Assembly (NCBI GenBank): GCA_044359885.1
Contig: JBIKLI010000189.1
Location: 1 to 8,342, forward strand
Source: CAIOSQ01 sp044359885
GTDB taxonomy: Bacteria > Pseudomonadota > Alphaproteobacteria > CACIAM-22H2
Direction: 5' to 3'
Length of the DNA stretch: 8,342 nucleotides
In this document: in pieces, positions 1 through 4,810 of the stretch
Position numbering within the stretch: position 1 is the first letter of the stretch
How the letters are laid out: each line of letters opens with the position of its first letter
Translations under genes and position numbers: made by a program
Notes under the pieces: model-generated
The model's database searches: none
Told to the model about the DNA's origin: nothing
The model's input: only the letters and a program-made list of their open reading frames with translations

Positions 1-47
1 TCGATCCCGACGAGTTCGATCGCGGGCGCGGGCGGCAGCGTGCTCAC
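1..47 (-). CDS. ABC transporter ATP-binding protein of the BMP importer, N-terminal fragment
   Basis: Reading leftward, a GTG codon at 47-45 overlaps the TGA stop of the BMP gene (46-44) in a GTGA arrangement, and the frame stays open to the window edge. It encodes MSTLPPAPAIELVGI and then an Asp or Glu codon. The stretch AIELVGI(D/E) is how many ABC ATPases begin, just before the first strand and the KxFG segment ahead of Walker A. In BMP-type importers the binding protein gene is commonly followed by a large ATPase with two nucleotide-binding domains and then two permeases, so position, overlap and sequence agree. No strong Shine-Dalgarno precedes the GTG, which suggests translational coupling to the BMP gene. 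Only 15 codons are visible, so the ATPase identity is an inference from start context and operon logic. Confidence 0.6.
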   Translation of the reverse strand, partial: MSTLPPAPAIELVGI

Positions 48-1045
48 TGCACGGGGCAGGAATTCGCCTGACGATAGTCGACCACCGAGAGACGGCCGGC
101 GACGATGTCTTCCCTGGCCTTGTTGACCGCGGTCTCCATCTCGGCGCTCACCAGGCGGCGGTTGTGTTCGTCGATCGCGACGCCCACGCCTTCTTCCTTG
201 AGGCCGAGATTGCGCACGCCCGCCTGCCAGCGGTTCTCCCGGGCCGCCTTGAATGCCTCGTACACGGCCACGTCGACGCGCTTGATCATCGAGGTCAGGA
301 TACTGCCGGGATGAAGGTGGTTCTGGTTCGAATCGACGCCGATCGCCAGCCGGCCCTGGTCCTTCGCGGCCTGGAGGACGCCGAGGCCGGTGCCGCCCGC
401 GGCGGCGTAGACGACGTCGACGCCGCGGTCGAACTGCGCGCGGGCCAGTTCGCCGCCGCGGGTCGGGTCGCGCCAGGCCGCCGGCGTGGTGCCGGTCATG
501 TTCTGGATGATGTCGATGCGCGGGTTCACGAAACGCGCACCCTGGGCATAGCCGCAGCCGAAGGCGCGGATCAGCGGAATGTCCATCCCGCCGACGAAGC
601 CGACCTTGCCGGTCTTCGAGGCCGATGCCGCCATCATCCCGGCGAGGAAGGAGCCCTCCTGCTCCTTGAAGACGAAGCTCTGCACGTTGGGCAGGTTCAC
701 GACCGCGTCGATGATGTTGAACTTGACGTTCGGGAATTCCTCGGCTGCCCCCTTGACCGGCACGGCCTGGGCGAAGCCGACGGCGACGACCACGGTCGCG
801 CCGCGCCGTGCCAGGTTGCGAAGCGCCTGGTCGCGCTGCGCCTCGCTCGTGACCTCGAATTCGCGATACGCGATGCCGGTCTCGCGCTTGAAGCGTTCGG
901 CGCCGTTGTAGGCGGCCTCGTTGAACGATTTGTCGAACTTGCCGCCCATGTCGAAGACGATGGCCGGCACGAAATCCTGCGCCGACGCCGAGGCGGCGGC
1001 CCCGGCGACGACGGCGGCGATGGCCAGTCGGGAAATCATTTTCAT
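44..1045 (-). CDS. BMP family ABC transporter substrate-binding protein
   Basis: This 333-residue periplasmic binding protein belongs to the BMP/PnrA-like family (basic membrane protein, Med/Bmp fold), whose characterised members bind nucleosides and deliver them to an ABC importer. It has a Sec signal peptide (residues 1-22) with a probable cut at ASA|Q. No lipobox Cys is present, so it should be a soluble periplasmic protein rather than a lipoprotein. Family motifs are GGKFDKSFNE (34-43), near the ligand pocket, the FKEQEGSFLAG segment (127-137), GKVGFVGGMDIPLI (146-159), and the region around VVYAAAGGTGLGV and IGVDSNQ (211-241). Length is normal for the family. The start is fixed by the signal peptide and the Shine-Dalgarno at 1053-1057; the frame is open much further upstream, but that extension is not coding. 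Cys164 and Cys330 are the only cysteines and could form a disulfide. The substrate cannot be read from sequence; purine nucleosides are one possibility. The overlapping ATPase start downstream supports an importer operon. Confidence 0.93.
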   Translation of the reverse strand: MKMISRLAIAAVVAGAAASASAQDFVPAIVFDMGGKFDKSFNEAAYNGAERFKRETGIAYREFEVTSEAQRDQALRNLARRGATVVVAVGFAQAVPVKGAAEEFPNVKFNIIDAVVNLPNVQSFVFKEQEGSFLAGMMAASASKTGKVGFVGGMDIPLIRAFGCGYAQGARFVNPRIDIIQNMTGTTPAAWRDPTRGGELARAQFDRGVDVVYAAAGGTGLGVLQAAKDQGRLAIGVDSNQNHLHPGSILTSMIKRVDVAVYEAFKAARENRWQAGVRNLGLKEEGVGVAIDEHNRRLVSAEMETAVNKAREDIVAGRLSVVDYRQANSCPVQ

Positions 1046-1052
1046 GCTCGAT

Positions 1053-1057
1053 CCTCC
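1053..1057 (-). promoter_or_regulatory. Shine-Dalgarno of the BMP gene
   Basis: On the minus strand GGAGG lies 7 bases before the ATG at 1045. It decides the start, because the same frame stays open for more than 900 bases upstream without representing protein. Confidence 0.85.
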
Positions 1058-1063
1058 AGGGGG

Positions 1064-1083
1064 GACGGGGCGGCGGCCCCGTC
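1064..1083 (-). other. GC-rich hairpin in the BMP leader
   Basis: A perfect 8-bp inverted repeat (gacggggc / gccccgtc) with a 4-base loop ends 6 bases before the BMP Shine-Dalgarno. In the BMP transcript it would form a very stable hairpin just upstream of the ribosome-binding site. No T-run follows on either strand, so it is not a standard intrinsic terminator, although it could slow or stop read-through from the PEP-CTERM gene. A role in mRNA stability or translation of the highly expressed binding protein is also possible. The repeat is seen directly; the function is inferred. Confidence 0.35.
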
Positions 1084-1155
1084 GCGATCCTGCGAGGCTA
1101 CAATCCCCCGGTGTCATCTCCAAGCGTGGCCACCGCGCGGCGGCGGCGCGAATCG

Positions 1156-1899
1156 TCAGCGCCGCCTTGTGCCGCGCAGCGCGGCCGCGAGCCCTGCCCC
1201 CAGCAGCAGCAGCGACCCGGGCTCCGGAACACCGAAGGGGGGCGGGTCGGGAACGTTGGGTTCGGACAGGTCGGTTCCATACTGGAAACTGCCCAAGGAA
1301 ATCGCGCCCGGTGCCGCGATGTCGAAACCGGCCGGCAACCCGGTCAGGACGAAGGTCACGGCGTTGCGGATCAGCGCCTCGCCCCCGGTCACCGCCGCGT
1401 TGCCGGTCGAAGGATCGTCGGCCCCCGAAACCAGCCCGAATTGCAGCCCGTCCGGGGAGGCCGGCCCGGCGAGATTGCTTCCGCCAGGGAAGAGATCGCC
1501 CGGGCCGAAGAGCCCGAACCCGGCGCTGCTGATGCCGCGATCGGCGCCGAACGGTCCGACGATGCCTTGCCGGTAGGCCCATTCGCCGCGGACATCCGGC
1601 CCCGCGCCCGCCGGGCCGAAGATGATCGTGCTGCCCGGGGCCAGCGTCGCCGAGACGGGGGTCAGCAGCGGATTGCCGGCGAGCGAAAAGAAGTACGCGG
1701 TCATCACCTGATCGGGGACCAGCACGTCCTGGCCGGTATTCGACAGCGTGATCGTCAGATTGGGGCCCGAATCGGTCAGCGTGACCGACCCGGCCCGCGG
1801 GCCGGCGGCCCCGGTCAGCGTGATGGTTCCGGCGACGGCGGATGCGCCGGCGGCGCAAAGGGCAACGGCCCCGGTCAGGGCGAGCCAGGATGTCTTCAT
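1156..1899 (-). CDS. PEP-CTERM sorting domain surface protein
   Basis: A 247-residue exported protein of unknown biochemical role. It starts with a Sec signal peptide (MKTSWLALTG..., cut near ASAVAG, residues 20-24). A beta-rich Gly/Pro/Thr body follows. It ends with a PEP-CTERM sorting signal at 224-247: the VPEPGSL motif, a short hydrophobic segment (LLLLGAGLAAAL) and a terminal Arg cluster (RGTRRR). In this class, exosortase (EpsH/XrtA type) recognises the PEP tail in the inner membrane and sends the protein to the surface or extracellular matrix, often in exopolysaccharide-making bacteria. The segments DGLQFGLVSG (150-159), RNAVTFVLTGLPAGFD (178-193) and SFQYGTDLSEPN (204-215) resemble, from memory, a recurring subgroup of PEP-CTERM proteins. 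The ATG at 1899 has GAGGAG (1915-1910) 10 bases upstream and lies downstream of a sigma-54 promoter match; the frame continues to 1992 but that part is upstream DNA. The protein is not a lipoprotein and has no recognisable enzyme motif. Confidence 0.87.
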   Translation of the reverse strand: MKTSWLALTGAVALCAAGASAVAGTITLTGAAGPRAGSVTLTDSGPNLTITLSNTGQDVLVPDQVMTAYFFSLAGNPLLTPVSATLAPGSTIIFGPAGAGPDVRGEWAYRQGIVGPFGADRGISSAGFGLFGPGDLFPGGSNLAGPASPDGLQFGLVSGADDPSTGNAAVTGGEALIRNAVTFVLTGLPAGFDIAAPGAISLGSFQYGTDLSEPNVPDPPPFGVPEPGSLLLLGAGLAAALRGTRRR

Positions 1900-1909
1900 G
1901 GCGCAAGGT

Positions 1910-1915
1910 CTCCTC
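1910..1915 (-). promoter_or_regulatory. Shine-Dalgarno of the PEP-CTERM gene
   Basis: GAGGAG on the minus strand, 10 bases before the ATG at 1899. It selects this ATG over the upstream in-frame codon at 1992, and places the signal peptide at the very N-terminus. Confidence 0.75.
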
Positions 1916-1945
1916 GACAGTCGGATGGCGGCGGACCGGCCGCCG

Positions 1946-1962
1946 AAGCAAATCTGGCGCCA
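1946..1962 (-). promoter_or_regulatory. Probable sigma-54 (RpoN) promoter for the PEP-CTERM gene
   Basis: The minus strand reads TGGCGCCAGATTTGCTT. Against the -24/-12 consensus TGGCACG-N4-TTGCW it matches TGGC, the C at position 6, TTGC and the final W. The invariant GG and GC pairs have the required spacing. Only positions 5 and 7 differ. The predicted transcription start is near 1936, giving a leader of about 37 bases that contains the GAGGAG ribosome-binding site. PEP-CTERM genes have been reported to depend on RpoN with the PrsK/PrsR two-component system in floc-forming bacteria such as Zoogloea, so a sigma-54 site here makes biological sense. The match is direct; use in vivo is inferred. 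Confidence 0.62.
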
Positions 1963-1997
1963 TCCTGCTGCCCAACCAATTTCCGGCGGCATTTCAA

Positions 1998-2046
1998 GGC
2001 CGAAGAAAAATCATCCGGCCGTCATGGCCATGGCGCTGTAAAACAG
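1998..2046 (-). promoter_or_regulatory. Candidate activator-binding dyads upstream of the sigma-54 promoter
   Basis: Two short inverted repeats lie in the zone where enhancer-binding proteins usually bind. One is CTGT-N3-ACAG at 2036-2046, centred about 105 bases upstream of the predicted start. The other is ggccg-N13-cggcc at 1998-2020, centred about 73 bases upstream. Both are short enough to arise by chance. They are listed because the 220-base space between the CoA transferase and the PEP-CTERM gene holds no gene and is the only place for such sites. Confidence 0.2.
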
Positions 2047-2119
2047 GCCGACAACGCCCGATTGCGCCGCCTCAAGCAGCGGGCGACGGCGATCGCGGTT
2101 GCCCCGAATGCGTTGGTCG

Positions 2120-3277
2120 CTAGGCCAGCCCAAGCCCGGCCAGGATCGACTGGCGGTCAGCGTCGAGCGCCGGCGCTGGACGGCGGGTCGCGGGATCCGC
2201 GACGCCGGAGAACTTGATCGGGTTTCCCGCCATGCGCAGCGGTCCGATCTCGGGATCCTCGGCGGTCACGACCATGTTGCGGCTCGCCACCTGCGGGTCG
2301 GCGAGCGCCTGAGCGACGTCGTTGATCGGACCGCAAGGCACCCCGGCCGCGTCGATCGCGGCGAGCCAATGCTGCGTGCCCTGCGCGGCCAGGGCCTGCT
2401 CGATCTCGGCCTTCAGCGCGGCCGCGTGGCGGGTTCGGGTCTCGTTGGTCGCGAAAAGCGGATCGGCGGCCAGATCTGGCCGGCCCAGCGCCTCGCAGAG
2501 CTTGCGGAAAAGCCCGTCGTTGCCGGCGGCCACGATCACCCAGCCATCGGCGGTGCGGAACGCCTCGAAGGGCGTGATCGAAGGATGGCGCGCGCCCAGC
2601 GGCCCCGGCACCTGCCCCGTCGACACGTAGCGCGCGATCGCGTTCTCCAGGATCGCGACCTGGCAATCCAGCATCGCCACGTCGACCTTCCGCCCCAGGC
2701 CGGTGCGGGCACGTTCGACCAGCGCGGCGTTGATGCCGATGGCGGTGAACAGCCCCGCGGTGATGTCGCCGACCGAGGTACCGACGCGGGTCGGCGGACT
2801 GCCGGGGTGACCGGTCAGGCTCATGATCCCGCCCATGCCCTGGACGACCATGTCGTAGGCGGCCCGGGTCCGGTAGGGACCGGTATGGCCGAAGCCCGAG
2901 GCCGCGGCATAGATCAGGCGGGGGAAGCGCGGATGCAGCGCGTCCCAGCCGTAGCCGAGCTTCTCCATGGTGCCGCCGCGATAGTTCTCGACCAGAACGT
3001 CGCCGATCCCGAGAAGCCGTTCGAAAACGGCGCGGTCCGCGGGCGCCTTAAGATCGAGCGCGATCGACTCCTTGCCGCGGTTGATCGACATGAAATAGGC
3101 CGACTTGCCCTTCACGAACGGCCCGATATGGCGCGAATCGTCGCCGACGGCCGGCGGTTCGATCTTCACCACCCGAGCGCCGAGATCGGCGAGAACCATC
3201 GTGCAGTAGGGCCCGGCGAGGACGCGCGTCAGGTCGAGGACGAGAAGGCCCGACAGCGGGCCGGATGTCTTTTCCAA
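2120..3277 (-). CDS. Family III CoA transferase (CaiB/BaiF type)
   Basis: This 385-residue cytoplasmic enzyme belongs to the CaiB/BaiF, formyl-CoA transferase (Frc) fold family, which moves CoA between carboxylic acids through an aspartyl-CoA thioester. Seen in order: the N-terminal GPLSGLLVLDLTRVLAGPYC (6-25), DLGARVVKIEPP (31-42), the NRGKESIALDLK segment (66-77), VENYRGGTMEKLGYGWDAL (97-114, family usually NYRPGT), and SGFGHTGPY (127-135) leading to the likely catalytic Asp142 in AAYDMVVQGMGG. PCGPINDVAQALADPQV follows near the C-terminus. Length is typical. The start is a TTG at 3277 with GGAG (3287-3284) 6 bases upstream; no ATG or GTG fits the conserved N-terminus as well. The gene begins 22 bases after the tolC stop codon and is probably co-transcribed with it. 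The acyl substrate cannot be told from sequence. No operon partner such as an acyl-CoA dehydrogenase or hydratase is nearby. Confidence 0.93.
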   Translation of the reverse strand: MEKTSGPLSGLLVLDLTRVLAGPYCTMVLADLGARVVKIEPPAVGDDSRHIGPFVKGKSAYFMSINRGKESIALDLKAPADRAVFERLLGIGDVLVENYRGGTMEKLGYGWDALHPRFPRLIYAAASGFGHTGPYRTRAAYDMVVQGMGGIMSLTGHPGSPPTRVGTSVGDITAGLFTAIGINAALVERARTGLGRKVDVAMLDCQVAILENAIARYVSTGQVPGPLGARHPSITPFEAFRTADGWVIVAAGNDGLFRKLCEALGRPDLAADPLFATNETRTRHAAALKAEIEQALAAQGTQHWLAAIDAAGVPCGPINDVAQALADPQVASRNMVVTAEDPEIGPLRMAGNPIKFSGVADPATRRPAPALDADRQSILAGLGLA

Positions 3278-3283
3278 AGGCGG

Positions 3284-3287
3284 CTCC
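3284..3287 (-). promoter_or_regulatory. Shine-Dalgarno supporting the TTG start of the CoA transferase
   Basis: GGAG on the minus strand, 6 bases before the TTG at 3277. It lies in the 22-base gap after the tolC stop and supports independent initiation at the rare start codon. Confidence 0.6.
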
Positions 3288-3299
3288 GGCGACAGGCGC

Positions 3300-4673
3300 T
3301 CAGCGGTCGAGATCGCGCCGCGGATCGGCGGGACGGCCGGCGGGGCGGACAGGATCGGCTTCCGGAACCAGCTCGAGTTCGAGCGCGGCCGCGAGGCTGC
3401 CGGTCGCGGCGAGCAGCCGGTAGGCCGACACGACCTGCACGCTCTGCGCCGTCACCAGACGGCTGCTGGTGTTGAAGACCTCGTTCTCGGCGTTCAGCAC
3501 GTCGATCAGGCTGCGTTCGCGGGTCAGGAACTGGGTCTGGTAGATGTCGCGCACGCCGATGGTGCGCGTACGCGCGCTCTCCAGGCGCGGGATCCTTTCC
3601 TCGGCCGCCTCGAGCTGGATCAGCGCGCGGCGCACCTCTTCCTCGACGACACGGGAGGTGACGTGCTGCTGCGCGATCGTCTGCGACATGCGCCCGAGCG
3701 CCACGTTGCGCTGGGCGATGTCGGCGCCGCCGCGATAGAGGTTCCAGCGCAGCACCAGAAGCGCCGAGGCGTCGCTCTGCTCGCCGCGCGCACCTTCGGT
3801 GTTGCGGTTGCGAGAGGCGCCGATCTCGAGATTGAGCTTCGGGTAGAAGGCGCTTTCGGTGCCTTCGACCTCGTGCTCGGCGGCGCGGATGTCGGAGCGC
3901 GCGATCTGCAGGGTGCGATTGTTGCGGCGGGCCTGGGCGACGACGTCGTCGGCCGAGCTTAGACCGCGCATCGCCGCGCCCGGGTAGGCCGCTGGCTCGA
4001 GTTCCGGACCCGGCCGCCGGCCGACAAGCGCCAGATACCGGCTTTCGGCCTCCTCGAGCGCGGCGCGGGTCTCGATCTCGGTGGCGACCGCGCTGTCGAG
4101 CCTGGCATTGGCCTGATCGGCCTCGCCGGCCGGAATCATGTCGCCGGCACGGGCCCGCACCTTCTCGACGATGGTGGTCAGCGCCTGGACGTTCGCTGTC
4201 GCCAGCGCCAGCAGCCTTCGCTGCCTGAGGACGTCGATATGGGCCTCGATCGCATCGAGCGCGATGAGCTCGACCGCCTCGCCGACCCGATACGCCGCCG
4301 ATTCGACGCGCGCCTGCTGCCGGGCGATCTCGCTGGCGTTCTCCCAGCCGTCGAACAGACGCTGCGTCGCGAACACGCCGCTGTCGCGGCGCGTCAGGCT
4401 CGCCGTTCCGCCCCGGGCACGGGTCGTGGCGCTGTCGGTCCATTCCGGACCGCCACCGATACGAAGATCGATCTGCGGCAGGTTCAGGCCGCGCGCCCGC
4501 GCCAGTTCCTGCCCGACCGCCTCGCGGTTGCGGGCGACCAGGCCGACGCGCGGGTGGGTCAGCACCGCCTCCTGGGCGCTCTGGCGCAGCGTCTGCGCCG
4601 GAGCCATCCCGGTCACGGTCACGACGAACGCCAGTGCGACGGCGCCGACGGCGTGCCGCCGAGCGTTGGGCAT
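3300..4673 (-). CDS. TolC family outer membrane channel of a type I secretion system
   Basis: A 457-residue outer membrane efflux/secretion duct of the TolC/LapE type (type I secretion outer membrane protein). A signal peptide (MPNARRHAVGAVALAFVVTVTGMAPA, cut before Q27) leads into the usual opening TLRQSAQEAVLTHPRV (28-43). The protein shows the two-fold TolC repeat. The first half has QRLFDGW (104-110) and a long helix (111-219). The second half has FYPKLNLEIGASRNR (276-290), LRWNLYRGGADIAQRN (308-323) and a long helix ending in RSLIDVLNAENEVFNTSSRL (387-406). Such proteins form a trimer spanning the outer membrane and periplasm. The gene is divergent from the permease/ATPase and HlyD genes, with which it should form one export machine. 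The start is uncertain: ATG 4703 and TTG 4739 are in frame upstream. ATG 4673 gives the cleanest signal peptide, but its Shine-Dalgarno is weak; GGAAGAGG sits about 13 bases before 4703. Confidence 0.92.
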   Translation of the reverse strand: MPNARRHAVGAVALAFVVTVTGMAPAQTLRQSAQEAVLTHPRVGLVARNREAVGQELARARGLNLPQIDLRIGGGPEWTDSATTRARGGTASLTRRDSGVFATQRLFDGWENASEIARQQARVESAAYRVGEAVELIALDAIEAHIDVLRQRRLLALATANVQALTTIVEKVRARAGDMIPAGEADQANARLDSAVATEIETRAALEEAESRYLALVGRRPGPELEPAAYPGAAMRGLSSADDVVAQARRNNRTLQIARSDIRAAEHEVEGTESAFYPKLNLEIGASRNRNTEGARGEQSDASALLVLRWNLYRGGADIAQRNVALGRMSQTIAQQHVTSRVVEEEVRRALIQLEAAEERIPRLESARTRTIGVRDIYQTQFLTRERSLIDVLNAENEVFNTSSRLVTAQSVQVVSAYRLLAATGSLAAALELELVPEADPVRPAGRPADPRRDLDR

Positions 4674-4740
4674 TCCTGGCAAACCTGCTAGAAAACGGAC
4701 CATCGTTCTTGGATCGCCTCTTCCAGCCCCGGGCGTCAAC

Positions 4741-4760
4741 AGAAAATGCTCAATTTTTCT
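4741..4760. promoter_or_regulatory. AT-rich dyad in the divergent tolC / ABC control region
   Basis: AGAAAA and TTTTCT form a perfect 6-bp inverted repeat separated by 8 bases. It sits in the most AT-rich patch of an otherwise very GC-rich region, between the divergent starts of tolC (4673 or 4703) and the ABC gene (4811). The geometry suits an operator acting on both promoters. I could not find a convincing -35/-10 pair on either strand, so the promoters themselves are not placed. The dyad is seen; its regulator is unknown. Confidence 0.33.
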
Positions 4761-4810
4761 TATGGATCGCCCATCGGTCCGGGTCGCCGTCGCAAGCCGG
4801 CACGGGATTC

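Noticed and set aside
1088..1125. Sigma-70 type promoter for the BMP gene (TTGGAG, 17 bases, TAGCCT on the minus strand)
   Set aside because: Each hexamer matches only three of six consensus bases, which is not distinguishable from chance, though spacing and position would be suitable.
164..1576. A 470-codon plus-strand open frame across the BMP and PEP-CTERM genes
   Set aside because: It runs antisense to two well-supported proteins and across their intergenic gap. The composition is typical of shadow frames in GC-rich DNA.
1046..1975. Upstream in-frame extension of the BMP gene to a 643-residue product
   Set aside because: The extension is Arg-rich nonsense antiparallel in composition to a real protein and overlaps the PEP-CTERM gene in another frame. 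The signal peptide and GGAGG fix the start at 1045.
2083..2102. Imperfect palindrome after the CoA transferase stop codon as a terminator
   Set aside because: On the transcribed strand the stem has mismatches, the loop is almost absent and no T-run follows.
2099..3475. A 458-codon plus-strand open frame opposite the CoA transferase
   Set aside because: It has no recognisable motifs, and the opposite strand encodes a full-length conserved enzyme.
4710..4739. TTGACG on the minus strand as a -35 box for tolC
   Set aside because: No -10-like hexamer lies 16 to 18 bases downstream.
4634..4810. N-terminal extension of the ABC exporter from a GTG at 4634
   Set aside because: It would overlap the tolC start antisense, begins with a run of Arg codons and resembles no exporter N-terminus.
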